Shown in pieces: positions 54,165-62,889 of a DNA stretch of 64,000 nt. The stretch spans positions 310,001 through 374,000 of the forward strand of contig NZ_JABMCZ010000003.1 of the NCBI RefSeq assembly GCF_013186535.1. Reading direction: 5' to 3'. Both the position numbers and the translations under genes were made by a program. Below the pieces are notes generated by a model, which made no database searches, had not been told where the DNA came from, and saw nothing but the letters and a program-made list of their open reading frames with translations. The DNA comes from Nocardia terpenica (GTDB lineage Bacteria > Actinomycetota > Actinomycetes > Mycobacteriales > Mycobacteriaceae). The stretch's first letter is position 1. Every line of letters begins with the position of its first letter.

Positions 54165-54521
54165 GAAACAGCCCGCGCCAACGTTTTCCGACCCGCCGGG
54201 GCGGGGGAACATCCGCACCCGCGCGGCTGTTGCGACAGTCGGCTCCGCCGAACCGGAGCCCGTTGATCCCGTGTGATTTCGGGCACACGCCGAGGCGTGG
54301 CGGGCGACTCCGACGGCGGCCCGCGCCGCCGCCGAGTCGGCGCGCTGAGGCATGCATTCGGTACGGTTGTGCCACTTCGCATTTGCCGTCAACCCCGCTC
54401 CGCCGCCGAAACATTGCTGATCAGGCGCGTTGCGCCGGATGCCTCGAATCGCATTGTGATGGCTGTCACTTGGCGGTGGAGCTCGTACCGACCGCCTCGC
54501 TCGGGCGTGCACACTGGAGAG
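54165..54521. other. Intergenic region upstream of mshA
   Basis: I see no convincing gene, repeat or terminator in these 357 bases; frames through it are low-complexity. It presumably carries the mshA promoter and leader. An ATG at 54459 in frame with mshA would extend the protein by 21 residues (MAVTWRWSSYRPPRSG..). Confidence 0.5.
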
Positions 54522-55874
54522 GTGAGTCAGCGCTCGGACATACGGCCCCATCGAATTGCCGTCTTGTCGGTGCATACCTCACCACTCGCGCAACCGGGCA
54601 CCGGCGATGCGGGCGGCATGAACGTCTATGTGCTGCAGACCGCCATCCAGCTGGCCCGCCGCGGCGTCGAGGTGGAGATCTTCACCCGCGCCACCTCCTC
54701 CAACGACGAACCGGTCGTCGAGGCCGCCCCCGGCGTCCTGGTCCGCAATGTGGTGGCGGGCCCGTTCGAGGGACTCGACAAGCACGATTTGCCGACCCAG
54801 CTGTGCCCCTTCGCGGCCGAGGTGCTGCGGCAGGAGGCCCGGCAGCTGCCCGGCCACTACGACCTCATCCACTCGCACTACTGGCTGTCCGGGCAGGTCG
54901 GCTGGCTGACCCGGGACCGGTGGCGGGTGCCGCTGGTGCACACCGCGCACACGCTGGCCGCGGTGAAGAACGCCTACCTCGCCGAGGGCGACACCCCCGA
55001 GCCCCCGGCCCGCGAGATCGGCGAGAAGCAGCTCGTCGCCCAGTCCGACCGCCTGGTGGCCAACACCACCGAGGAGGCCCGGCAGCTGGTCGAGCTCTAC
55101 GACGCCGACCCCGAGCACATCGACGTGGTGCTCCCGGGCGCCGACCTGACCCGCTACACGCCGGGCGACAAGGCCGCCGCGCGAACCGAACTGGGCCTGT
55201 CGCAGGACGAGCAGATCGTCGCGTTCGTCGGCCGCATCCAGCCGCTCAAGGCACCCGACGTGCTCATCCGTGCCGCCGCGCACCTGCTGCGCGACCAGCC
55301 CGGGCGCGCGCTGCGGGTGCTCATCGTGGGCGGCCCGTCCGGCACCGGCCTGGACCGCCCCGACGCGCTGATCGAACTGGCCGCCGCCCTCGGCATCGCC
55401 GACCGGGTCACCTTCCTGCCGCCGCAGCCGCCGCACCGGCTGGTGCGGGTGTACCGGGCGGCCGATCTGGTCGCCGTGCCCAGCTACAACGAATCCTTCG
55501 GCCTGGTCGCCATCGAGGCCCAGGCCAGCGGCACCCCGGTGGTCGCGGCGCACGTCGGCGGGCTGGGAACCGCTGTGCGCGACGGTGTTTCGGGCCTGCT
55601 GGTGCCGAGCCACCGCGCCGACGACTGGGCCGCGGCGCTGCGCGTGCTGCTGGACGATCCGGCCCGGCTGGTGCGCATGGGCGTGGCCGCCGCCGACCAC
55701 GCCACCAACTTCTCCTGGGCGCACACCGCCGACGGCCTGCTGGACAGCTACGAGGTCGCGCTGGCGGGGTATCGCGGAATGCGGTCGCGGCTGGCGGGTA
55801 CCTTCTCGGTCGAGAGCACTCAGGCCAGGTCGCGGGCGCTGTGGCGGCGCCGGATGGGAGTGGTGCGGCGATGA
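54522..55874 (+). CDS. mshA: D-inositol-3-phosphate glycosyltransferase (mycothiol synthesis)
   Basis: A 450-residue GT4 glycosyltransferase that joins N-acetylglucosamine from UDP-GlcNAc to inositol-3-phosphate, the first step of mycothiol synthesis. Features: SVHTSPLAQPGTGDAGGMNV at the N-terminus, HSHYWLSGQVGW, HTAHTLAAVKN, the second-domain start VAFVGRIQPLKAPDVLIRAA, and the donor-site Glu pair in PSYNESFGLVAIEAQASGTP. The GTG at 54522 is used. It overlaps the next gene as ATGA, as does Rv0486-Rv0487. Mycothiol is the actinomycete thiol buffer, so this gene supports the lineage call. Confidence 0.95.
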   Translation: MSQRSDIRPHRIAVLSVHTSPLAQPGTGDAGGMNVYVLQTAIQLARRGVEVEIFTRATSSNDEPVVEAAPGVLVRNVVAGPFEGLDKHDLPTQLCPFAAEVLRQEARQLPGHYDLIHSHYWLSGQVGWLTRDRWRVPLVHTAHTLAAVKNAYLAEGDTPEPPAREIGEKQLVAQSDRLVANTTEEARQLVELYDADPEHIDVVLPGADLTRYTPGDKAAARTELGLSQDEQIVAFVGRIQPLKAPDVLIRAAAHLLRDQPGRALRVLIVGGPSGTGLDRPDALIELAAALGIADRVTFLPPQPPHRLVRVYRAADLVAVPSYNESFGLVAIEAQASGTPVVAAHVGGLGTAVRDGVSGLLVPSHRADDWAAALRVLLDDPARLVRMGVAAADHATNFSWAHTADGLLDSYEVALAGYRGMRSRLAGTFSVESTQARSRALWRRRMGVVRR

Positions 55875-56362
55875 CCGACACGTCGCGGCTGATCGAGGAC
55901 ACGCTGCGGGAGCGCGAGGTCGACTACACCCGCGAGGGCGAGTCCACCTTCGTCGTGGTGCTGCCCGGCGAGCGCAAGCTGAAGACCACCGTCATGCTGA
56001 CGGTCGGTACGCACGGCGTGCGCTTCGAATGCTTCGTCTGCCGCAAACCGGACGAGAACTTCGAGGGCGTCTACAAATTCCTGCTTCGCCGCAATCGCCG
56101 CCTCTACTGCGTGGCCTACACCCTCGACCGCGTAGGCGACATCTACCTCATCGGCCGCCTGGCCACCCACGCGGTAACCCCCGACGAACTCGACCGAGTC
56201 TTCGGCCAAATCCTCGAGGCCGTGGACGCCGACTTCAACGTCCTCCTGGAACTGGGCTTCGCCGAATCCATCCGCCGCGAATGGAAATGGCGTGTCTCCC
56301 GCGGCGAATCCCTCAAAAACCTCCGCGCCTTCGAACATCTGGTGGACGCCGACGAGAACTGA
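55871..56362 (+). CDS. YbjN-domain protein (Rv0487-like)
   Basis: A 163-residue protein of the YbjN/sensory-transduction-regulator group, a fold related to type III secretion chaperones. It starts LIEDTLREREVDYTREGEST and carries the family's VTVMLTVG-like strand, FVCRKPDENFEGVYKFLLRR and VGDIYLIGRLATHAVTPDEL. Four-base overlap with mshA implies linked production. In mycobacteria the same pair is conserved, but the role in mycothiol or stress physiology is unproven. Confidence 0.9.
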   Translation: MTDTSRLIEDTLREREVDYTREGESTFVVVLPGERKLKTTVMLTVGTHGVRFECFVCRKPDENFEGVYKFLLRRNRRLYCVAYTLDRVGDIYLIGRLATHAVTPDELDRVFGQILEAVDADFNVLLELGFAESIRREWKWRVSRGESLKNLRAFEHLVDADEN

Positions 56363-56395
56363 GTCATACTCGCTCGTCGACGGAAGGTGGTCCAC

Positions 56396-57289
56396 ATGGC
56401 GGTGCTGGCGCTGGATATCGGGGCGACGAAGTTTGCGGCCGGGGTGATGGATGCAGGTCCGCGGGTGCGCGATGTTCGGGTGACGGCCGTTCCGCGGCAG
56501 AAGGCGTGGGAGACCTGCCGGGGGCTGCTGCTGTCGGTGGCGGGGAATGTCGACGTTACGGCGGTGGGGATCGGGTCGGCGGGGCCGGTGGATGTGCCCG
56601 CGGGGGTTACCGCGCCGTTGAATATTCCGGAGTGGAGTGGTGGGTTTCCGATTGTTGCGGCGGTGGGGGAGTTGTTTCCGCGGGCGGAGATTCGGTTTGC
56701 CGTCGATGGGGCGTGTCTGGTGCTGGCCGAGCATCATCTCGGGGGGTTGCGGGGCGTGCGCAACGGTCTCGCCATGACGGTGTCGTCGGGTATCGGGGGC
56801 GGGATCATCGTGGACGGCCGGGTCGCGGGTGGGCAGACCGGAAATGCCGGGCATGTCGGCCATATCGTGGTGCCCGGTTCGGAGGATCCGTGCGGGTGCG
56901 GTGGGGTGGGCTGTGTGGAGGCCGTGGCCAGCGGCATGTCGTCGGTGCGGTGGGCGCGGTCGCAGGGCTGGGGCGGGGACTCCGGCCTGGAGCTCGCGCG
57001 GGCCGCCCATGCCGGGGAGCCCATTGCCGTGGCGGCCCTGGATCGTGCGGGAACCGCACTGGGGCAGGCGATTTCGTCCGCCGCCGCGCTGCTGGACATC
57101 GACCGGGTGGTGATCGGCGGCGGGTTCTCCGAATCCGGTGCGCCGCTGTGGGATCCGATGCGGGCGGCGATCGCCCGGCACGCCCGCCTCGGCTTCCTCC
57201 GCGACCTTCAGGTGCTGGAGTCCCGAATCCACAACGGCGCCACCCTCGCCGGCGCGGGCATCCTCGCCGGCGCCCCCGCGCACGGCTGA
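56396..57289 (+). CDS. ROK-family sugar kinase
   Basis: A 297-residue ROK protein without a DNA-binding domain, so a kinase rather than a regulator. The ATP start is LALDIGATKFAAGVMD, the middle has SSGIGGGIIVDGRVAGG, the catalytic and zinc region is NAGHVGHIVV..CGCGGVGCVEAVASG (Cys cluster C-x-C-x-x-x-G-C-x-E), and the second phosphate segment DRVVIGGGFSESG. Such enzymes phosphorylate glucose, N-acetylglucosamine or N-acetylmannosamine. GGAAGG precedes the ATG. It replaces Rv0488 in the tuberculosis order. Confidence 0.9.
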   Translation: MAVLALDIGATKFAAGVMDAGPRVRDVRVTAVPRQKAWETCRGLLLSVAGNVDVTAVGIGSAGPVDVPAGVTAPLNIPEWSGGFPIVAAVGELFPRAEIRFAVDGACLVLAEHHLGGLRGVRNGLAMTVSSGIGGGIIVDGRVAGGQTGNAGHVGHIVVPGSEDPCGCGGVGCVEAVASGMSSVRWARSQGWGGDSGLELARAAHAGEPIAVAALDRAGTALGQAISSAAALLDIDRVVIGGGFSESGAPLWDPMRAAIARHARLGFLRDLQVLESRIHNGATLAGAGILAGAPAHG

Positions 57290-57387
57290 CGACGATGCCC
57301 GCCGTGCGGTCGCGACCTTTTCGGCGAGGTCGGATGGGGTCCGACGTCGGTGCGCAGTGCGATCGTGTCCGTGGCAGGATGTCGGGC

Positions 57388-58125
57388 ATGACGTACACCC
57401 TCGTGCTGCTGCGCCATGGCGAGAGCGAATGGAATGCCCTCAACCTGTTCACCGGGTGGGTGGACGTGCACCTCACCGAGAAGGGCATAGCCGAGGGTAA
57501 GCGGGCCGGTGAGCTCCTGGCCGAGCAGGGGATTCTGCCCGATATCGTGTACACCTCGCTGCTGCGGCGGGCGATCGGCACCGCGAATATCGCGCTGGAC
57601 GCCGCCGACCGGCACTGGATCCCGGTGGTGCGGGACTGGCGGCTCAACGAGCGGCACTACGGCGCACTGCAGGGCAAGAACAAGGCCCAGATCCGCGACC
57701 AGTACGGCGACGAGCAGTTCATGCTGTGGCGGCGCTCCTACGACACCCCGCCGCCGCCGATCGAGACCGGCAGCGAGTACAGCCAGGACGGCGACCCGCG
57801 CTACGCCGATATCGAGGTGCCGCGCACCGAATGCCTGAAGGACGTCGTCGCCCGCATGATCCCGTACTGGGAGTCGACCATCTCCAAGGACCTGCTGGCA
57901 GGCAAGACCGTTCTGGTTGCCGCGCACGGCAATTCGCTGCGCGCCCTGGTGAAGCACCTCGACGGCATCTCCGACGACGACATCGCGGGCCTGAACATCC
58001 CCACCGGCATCCCGCTGCGCTACGAACTCGACGAGAACCTCCGCCCGATCGGCCCGGCCGAATATCTCGACCCCGAGGCCGCCGCAGCCGGCGCCGCCGC
58101 GGTCGCGGGCCAGGGCAACAAGTAA
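57388..58125 (+). CDS. gpmA: 2,3-bisphosphoglycerate-dependent phosphoglycerate mutase
   Basis: A 245-residue glycolytic mutase interconverting 3- and 2-phosphoglycerate. The phosphohistidine is His10 in LLRHGESEWN, followed by LFTGWVDVHLTEKG, LNERHYGALQG and the second His in VAAHGNSLRALVKHLDG. The tail ends in an Ala/Gly-rich stretch (EAAAAGAAAVAGQG) as in the M. tuberculosis enzyme. ATG codons at 57379 and 57388 compete; AGGA upstream favours the latter. It holds the place of Rv0489 before senX3, though one secreted-hydrolase gene intervenes here. Confidence 0.96.
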   Translation: MTYTLVLLRHGESEWNALNLFTGWVDVHLTEKGIAEGKRAGELLAEQGILPDIVYTSLLRRAIGTANIALDAADRHWIPVVRDWRLNERHYGALQGKNKAQIRDQYGDEQFMLWRRSYDTPPPPIETGSEYSQDGDPRYADIEVPRTECLKDVVARMIPYWESTISKDLLAGKTVLVAAHGNSLRALVKHLDGISDDDIAGLNIPTGIPLRYELDENLRPIGPAEYLDPEAAAAGAAAVAGQGNK

Positions 58126-58131
58126 GGACGT

Positions 58132-58199
58132 CCGGAGCCGGGCGGCGGTTGTGTGACCTCACTCTCACCTACCGATCCGTAGCTATTGCCCGGCTCCGG
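58132..58199 (+). terminator. Long-loop inverted repeat after gpmA
   Basis: CCGGAGCCGGGC (58132-58143) and GCCCGGCTCCGG (58188-58199) are a perfect 12-bp inverted repeat starting seven bases after the stop codon, with a 44-base loop. It may stop or stabilise the gpmA message. The loop contains CTACCGATCCGTAG, near to a palindrome. No T tract follows, so termination is a guess. Confidence 0.4.
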
Positions 58200-58367
58200 G
58201 CACCGATTCCCGCTCGATCCCGTTCCGCGGTAGTCGGATCCGGGCCGGTCGGGAGTGGTCTGGAACACTTTCGGTAGGTAAAGCCCCAGGCCGTCGCGTT
58301 GTCGCGCGCCGCGGGTGAGGGCGTGAGCCGGTGAGAGAATTTTGGTGCGGTTAGTGTAACCGGCAGT

Positions 58368-58409
58368 TTGCAACTTACTTGTCGGTAGTTAGACTCTCGA
58401 ACGTTCGAG
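58368..58409 (+). promoter_or_regulatory. Promoter and operators of the CocE/NonD hydrolase gene
   Basis: TTGCAA (58368-58373) and TAGACT (58390-58395) are 16 bases apart and form a plausible promoter. Between them lies TTACTTGTCGGTAG (58375-58388), whose reverse complement matches the aceA upstream motif at 13 of 14 bases. CTCGAACGTTCGAG (58396-58409) is a perfect 14-bp palindrome over the expected start of transcription. Both are operator candidates. The remaining gap back to gpmA also shows CGGTAG at 58272. Confidence 0.5.
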
Positions 58410-58436
58410 CCATTGCAGAGAGATGGATCACGTCCG

Positions 58437-60488
58437 ATGAAGTATGCGCTGCGCGCCACAGTGGCGTTCGTCGCCGCCGCGGCGGTTGTTCCCTTCTTCA
58501 CCATCCCCGCGAGCGCGGCATCGCTGCCCACCGGACCGGACGGCGGCGCCGCGGGCGCCGCGTGGACCGCCACCGAGGACGGGCCGCAGCAGTACCCGAA
58601 CATCCACATCGACTGGGACGTGCCGATCACCATGAGTGACGGAACGGTGTTGAAGGCCAACGTCTATCGGCCCGCCGACGCCTCCGGCCGCGCGGTGGAC
58701 GTGCAGACCCCGGCCGTGGTGAACCTCACCCCGTACACCAAGCTGGTATCCAATCTGGCCGACCATGCGGGATCGATCCCGGGCCTGTCCGACGCGCTGC
58801 TGGGCCTGCTGCGCCAGATCGACCTCAGCGGCACCCCGCTGTCCGGCATCACGGATCTGACCAAGGCGTTCGGCGGCGGCGAGCTGCGCAACTTCTCCGT
58901 CGACCGGCAGCTGGTGCGCGGCGGCTACACCCAGATCGTGGTCGATGTGCGCGGAACCGGCTTCTCCCAGGGGGACTGGGACATGCTGCGCCAGCGCGAG
59001 CAGCAGGACACCGTCGAGGTGATCGACTGGGCCTCGAAGCAGCCGTGGTCGGACGGCAAGGTCGGCATGAGCGGCATCTCCTACTCCGGCATCAACCAGG
59101 TGCAGGCCGCCGAGAAGCATCCGCCCGCGCTGAAGGCCATCTTCCCCATCGTGCCCGGCAGCGACCTGGTCGACGACGTGCTCGCGCCCGGCGGCGGATT
59201 CGGATTCAACTTCATTCCGCTGTGGCTCACCGCGATCAACACCCTGAAGTGGGTGCCGGATGTGCAGTCCATCCTCACCGGCAAGTTCGACACCAAGTGG
59301 CTGACCGACCGCGCCGCCGACCCACTGACCTACATGGACGCGCTGCTGAGCGCCTACACCAGCACGCGCATGGAGGATCTGAATCCGCGGGTGCGGGGCC
59401 TGCTCACCGACTTCACCTCCGAACGCAAGGCGTGGCTGGGCGATCCGACCGAGATCCGGGTGCCGACCTTCGTGACCGGCGGCTGGCACGACCTGTTCAC
59501 CTACTCGGAATCCAAGATCTACAACCAGATTCCGCTGCCGCCCGGGCGCAAGCAGCTGCTGATGGGCAACACCTACCACGTCAGCTCCGGCAACGAGTAC
59601 GGCAAGCCGGGCCTGCCGCCGCGGCTGGACGTGCTGCAGCGCGCGTGGTTCGACAAGTGGCTCAAGGGGATCGACAACGGGATCGACAACTACGGCCCGG
59701 TGACGCTGCGCGAGCAGGGCGGCGGCTGGATCACCCAGGACGGCTTCGGCGCCACCGCCCCGGCCGAGGAGGCGTCGTCGTATCGGCGAATGTATCTGTC
59801 CGCCAACCGAAGCGGCACCGCGAACAGTGTCTACGACGGTTCGCTGACCGCCGCGGCGAACAACGACACCGCCCGCCTGACCGTGGCCCCCGGCCTGACC
59901 ACGCTGTGCTCCAACGACGCCGCGCAGGCCACCGCCGGTGCGCTGTCCATCATCGATGGATGCGCCAAGGATTCGCGGGTCGCGGAGCTGAACGCGCTCA
60001 CCTTCACCAGCGCGCCGGTCGCGGGCGCCACCACCATCTCCGGCCCGATCGCGGTGCGGCTCAACACGGTTCAGGACGCGGCCGACGGCTACTGGGTGGC
60101 GACGGTGAACGACGTCGCGCCCGACGGGCAGTCGACGGTGCTGTCCTCCGGCCAGCTGATGGCCTCGCTGCGGCAGGTCGACGAGGCCCGCAGCACGCGC
60201 TCGGCCAACGGCGACTACACCGACCCGCGCGCGTTCACCTCGCTGGACAAGCGGCAGCCGACCGTCCCCGGCCAGGCGACCACCCTCGATATCGCGCTCC
60301 CGGGCACCCAGGCGGTCCTGCAGCCCGGCCATCGCCTGCGGATCGATGTCTTCGCGGGCAATTTCCCCAAGGGCCTGCCGATCCTGCCGATGCTCGTCGA
60401 CACGGGCCTGAAACCCGAACACGTGCAACTGGATCCGGCCAACCCGAGCTTCGTCAACATTCCGGTCCGGGGTAACCCGGGCTGGTGA
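58437..60488 (+). CDS. Secreted CocE/NonD-family (X-Pro dipeptidyl-peptidase-like) hydrolase
   Basis: A 683-residue exported enzyme. The signal peptide runs MKYALRATVAFVAAAAVVPF and ends near PASAAS. The alpha/beta hydrolase core has YTQIVVDVRGTGFSQGDWDM, the nucleophile elbow MSGISYSGINQ and VPTFVTGGWHDLF as the acid region, with NTYHVSSG supplying the His. A C-terminal jelly-roll domain starts near residue 430 (ITQDGFGAT) and ends PGHRLRIDVFAGNFPKGLPI. CocE/NonD enzymes cleave esters such as cocaine or acylated amides; the natural substrate here is unknown. A terminator follows. Confidence 0.92.
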   Translation: MKYALRATVAFVAAAAVVPFFTIPASAASLPTGPDGGAAGAAWTATEDGPQQYPNIHIDWDVPITMSDGTVLKANVYRPADASGRAVDVQTPAVVNLTPYTKLVSNLADHAGSIPGLSDALLGLLRQIDLSGTPLSGITDLTKAFGGGELRNFSVDRQLVRGGYTQIVVDVRGTGFSQGDWDMLRQREQQDTVEVIDWASKQPWSDGKVGMSGISYSGINQVQAAEKHPPALKAIFPIVPGSDLVDDVLAPGGGFGFNFIPLWLTAINTLKWVPDVQSILTGKFDTKWLTDRAADPLTYMDALLSAYTSTRMEDLNPRVRGLLTDFTSERKAWLGDPTEIRVPTFVTGGWHDLFTYSESKIYNQIPLPPGRKQLLMGNTYHVSSGNEYGKPGLPPRLDVLQRAWFDKWLKGIDNGIDNYGPVTLREQGGGWITQDGFGATAPAEEASSYRRMYLSANRSGTANSVYDGSLTAAANNDTARLTVAPGLTTLCSNDAAQATAGALSIIDGCAKDSRVAELNALTFTSAPVAGATTISGPIAVRLNTVQDAADGYWVATVNDVAPDGQSTVLSSGQLMASLRQVDEARSTRSANGDYTDPRAFTSLDKRQPTVPGQATTLDIALPGTQAVLQPGHRLRIDVFAGNFPKGLPILPMLVDTGLKPEHVQLDPANPSFVNIPVRGNPGW

Positions 60489-60507
60489 GACGGGGCTCCC
60501 CCCGAGT

Positions 60508-60548
60508 GTCCCGGGCGCGCACAACGGCGTGTGCTCCCGGGACTTTTC
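60508..60548 (+). terminator. Intrinsic terminator after the secreted hydrolase
   Basis: GTCCCGGG and CCCGGGAC pair, with the inner GCGCAC/GTGTGC partly pairing, and TTTTCC follows. It lies 20 bases after the stop codon. Confidence 0.75.
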
Positions 60549-60897
60549 CGTCGAGCGCGCGGCGGCCGAACGGGCCGACGAGGGGGCCGGAAAATTCGCC
60601 GATGCGGAATGAGAGGGATTTCACAATGCGTCCGGCGGTGCGGCGCGGGACACTGTCGGCGGGTCCGATGGGTCGACCGTTCACGTCGGCGTCGGGCATT
60701 CGTGAGATATGTGGTGCCGCAAGGAAAACTGCGCCTGGCATGGTTTCTCGGGTCCGCAAATCGTGACCCGAGGGGTGGCGGGTCCCGGTGGAACGCCGCG
60801 TAAACACCTGGCGAACTCCGGCGGACGCCACCGTGACCTGCGCGAAACTTCGTGAACCAGGCCCTGGACGACCCCTTTGCGACCGTACGATTCAGGG
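60549..60897 (+). promoter_or_regulatory. senX3 upstream region
   Basis: No protein gene is recognised here. GTGACC (60833) and GTGAACC (60852) lie 19 bases apart and, with GCGAAC at 60811, resemble direct-repeat sites bound by RegX3/PhoP-type regulators (GTTCAC on the other strand). SenX3-RegX3 operons are known to be self-regulated, so this is the expected place for such a box. The match is weak and needs a footprint. Confidence 0.3.
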
Positions 60898-62154
60898 GTG
60901 AGCGTTCCCCAGGCCGTGCTGCTGGCAGTTCTCGCGGCCGTTGTCGGCCTGGCTGTCGGTGGTTTGCTCATCCCGTATGTGAATGCCCGGCAGGCGCAGC
61001 GCCGCGAGGCCGATTCCGGTCTCACCATGTCGCAGGTGCTCGACCTGATCGTGCTCGCATCCCAGAGCGGAATCGCGGTCGTGGACGAATATCGCGACGT
61101 CGTACTCGTGAATCCGCGCGCCGAGGAATTGGCGCTGGTGCGCAATCGATTACTCGAGGAACGCGCCTGGGCGGCCGTGGAGAAGGTGCTCGCCAGCGGT
61201 GAGAGCGTCGATTTCGACCTCACCGCGAAGAATCCGGTGCCCGGCCGCAGCCGTATCGCGGTGCGCGGTGTGGCCCGGCCGCTGTCGCGCGAGGAATCCA
61301 ATTTCGTGGTGCTGTTCGCCGACGACGATTCCGAACAGGCGCGCATGGAGGCGACCCGGCGCGATTTCGTAGCGAATGTCAGCCACGAACTCAAGACCCC
61401 GGTCGGCGCGATGAGCCTGCTCGCCGAGGCGCTGCTGGAATCGGCCGACGATCCGGATTCGGTGCGGCACTTCGGGGAGCGCCTGCTGATCGAATCCCGG
61501 CGCATGGGCAAGATGGTGACCGAATTGATCGCGCTGTCGCGGCTGCAGGGCGCGGAGAAACTGCCGCAGCTGGAGGCCGTGGAGGTGGACACCGTGGTCG
61601 ACGCCGCCATCGAGCGCTCGCGGACCGCGGCCGAGGCCGCCGGCATCACGGTGAGCACCGACGCCGACAGCGGGCTCGAAATCCTCGGCGACGAGACGCT
61701 GCTGGTGACGGCGCTGTCGAATCTGGTGGAAAATGCCATCAACTACTCGCCGAAGGGTTCGCACGTCTCCGTCAGCCGATCGCTGCGCGGCGGCCACGTG
61801 AACATCGCGGTCACCGACCGCGGGATCGGTATCGCCAAGGAGGATCAGGAGCGGGTCTTCGAGCGGTTCTTCCGTGCCGACAAGGCGCGCTCGCGCGCCA
61901 CCGGCGGGACCGGGCTCGGGCTGGCTATCGTCAAGCACGTGGCAGCCAACCACAACGGTGAGATCACACTGTGGAGCAAGCTGGGCACCGGCTCGACGTT
62001 CACGCTGCGCATCCCCGCGGTCGACACCGACACACAGAGTTCCGTCAACCCGGCGGAGAAGAAAGGTCCCACGGCAATCCAGGTGGGAAAGAAGGAAACC
62101 GGCCCGCGCCCCGCAGGGCGGGCCAGACCCAACGGTGTGGAGGCAACCCGATGA
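60898..62154 (+). CDS. senX3: Sensor histidine kinase SenX3
   Basis: A 418-residue phosphate-related sensor kinase. An N-terminal membrane segment (AVLLAVLAAVVGLAVGGLLI) is followed by a PAS-like domain (about 48-140), the dimerisation box FVANVSHELKTPVGAMSLLA with the phospho-accepting His163, and the ATPase with NLVENAINYSP, DRGIGIAKED and GGTGLGLAIV. The GTG start is directly downstream of CAGGG. The protein extends about 45 residues beyond the kinase as a basic, Pro-rich tail. It overlaps regX3 as ATGA. In M. tuberculosis the pair responds to low phosphate with the Pst system. Confidence 0.97.
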   Translation: MSVPQAVLLAVLAAVVGLAVGGLLIPYVNARQAQRREADSGLTMSQVLDLIVLASQSGIAVVDEYRDVVLVNPRAEELALVRNRLLEERAWAAVEKVLASGESVDFDLTAKNPVPGRSRIAVRGVARPLSREESNFVVLFADDDSEQARMEATRRDFVANVSHELKTPVGAMSLLAEALLESADDPDSVRHFGERLLIESRRMGKMVTELIALSRLQGAEKLPQLEAVEVDTVVDAAIERSRTAAEAAGITVSTDADSGLEILGDETLLVTALSNLVENAINYSPKGSHVSVSRSLRGGHVNIAVTDRGIGIAKEDQERVFERFFRADKARSRATGGTGLGLAIVKHVAANHNGEITLWSKLGTGSTFTLRIPAVDTDTQSSVNPAEKKGPTAIQVGKKETGPRPAGRARPNGVEATR

Positions 62155-62840
62155 CGAGTGTGCTGATCGTCGAGGACGAGGAGTCGCTGGCCGATCCGCT
62201 CGCGTTCCTGCTGCGCAAGGAGGGGTTCGAGGTCACCGTGGTCGGCGACGGTCCATCCGCGCTGGCCGAATTCGACCGCTCGGGCGCCGACATCGTGCTG
62301 CTCGACCTCATGCTGCCCGGCATGAGCGGTACCGACGTCTGTAAACAGCTGCGGACCCGCAGCAGCGTGCCGGTCATCATGGTGACCGCCCGCGACAGTG
62401 AGATCGACAAGGTGGTCGGCCTGGAGCTCGGCGCCGACGACTACGTCACCAAGCCGTACTCCTCGCGCGAGCTGATCGCGCGCATCCGGGCGGTGCTGCG
62501 CCGCGGCGCGGGCGAGGATCTGGACACCACCAACGAGAGCGGCGTGCTCGAGGCCGGACCGGTCCGCATGGACGTGGACCGGCACACCGTGCAGGTCAAC
62601 GGCAAGCCGGTCACGTTGCCGCTCAAGGAGTTCGATTTACTCGAATACCTGCTGCGCAACTCGGGCCGGGTGCTGACCCGCGGCCAGCTCATCGACCGGG
62701 TGTGGGGCGCGGACTACGTCGGCGACACCAAGACCCTCGACGTGCACGTCAAGCGCCTGCGCTCGAAGATCGAGGCGGACCCGGCCAAGCCGGAACACCT
62801 GGTCACCGTGCGCGGGCTGGGATACAAGCTGGAAGCCTGA
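62151..62840 (+). CDS. regX3: Response regulator RegX3
   Basis: A 229-residue OmpR-type response regulator. The receiver has the acidic pair in IVEDEES, phospho-acceptor Asp52 (VLLDLMLPGMSG), Thr in MVTARDS and Lys in YVTKPYSSREL. The DNA-binding winged helix spans about 130-228 (VNGKPVTLPLKEFDLLEYLL then TLDVHVKRLRSKIEADP). It activates phosphate-starvation genes. Four-base overlap with senX3 couples the two. In M. tuberculosis these genes are separated by 77-bp and shorter MIRU repeats, absent here. Confidence 0.97.
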   Translation: MTSVLIVEDEESLADPLAFLLRKEGFEVTVVGDGPSALAEFDRSGADIVLLDLMLPGMSGTDVCKQLRTRSSVPVIMVTARDSEIDKVVGLELGADDYVTKPYSSRELIARIRAVLRRGAGEDLDTTNESGVLEAGPVRMDVDRHTVQVNGKPVTLPLKEFDLLEYLLRNSGRVLTRGQLIDRVWGADYVGDTKTLDVHVKRLRSKIEADPAKPEHLVTVRGLGYKLEA

Positions 62841-62846
62841 GCCGGA

Positions 62847-62874
62847 AACGCCCCTCGGAATTCCGAGGGGCGTT
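62847..62874 (+). terminator. Perfect palindromic terminator after regX3
   Basis: AACGCCCCTCGGAA and TTCCGAGGGGCGTT form a 28-base perfect palindrome six bases after the stop codon. It can work in both directions, ending the senX3-regX3 message and that of the convergent small secreted protein. Confidence 0.85.
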
Positions 62875-62889
62875 CTCGTGCGCGCAGCG

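Noticed and set aside
50487..54575. A 1362-codon open frame on the minus strand
   Set aside because: It is antisense to murB, the L,D-transpeptidase and the following hydrolase and runs through the locus J array. Its composition (His/Arg/Gly/Asp-rich) is that of a frame opened by high GC; the genes on the other strands have clear domains.
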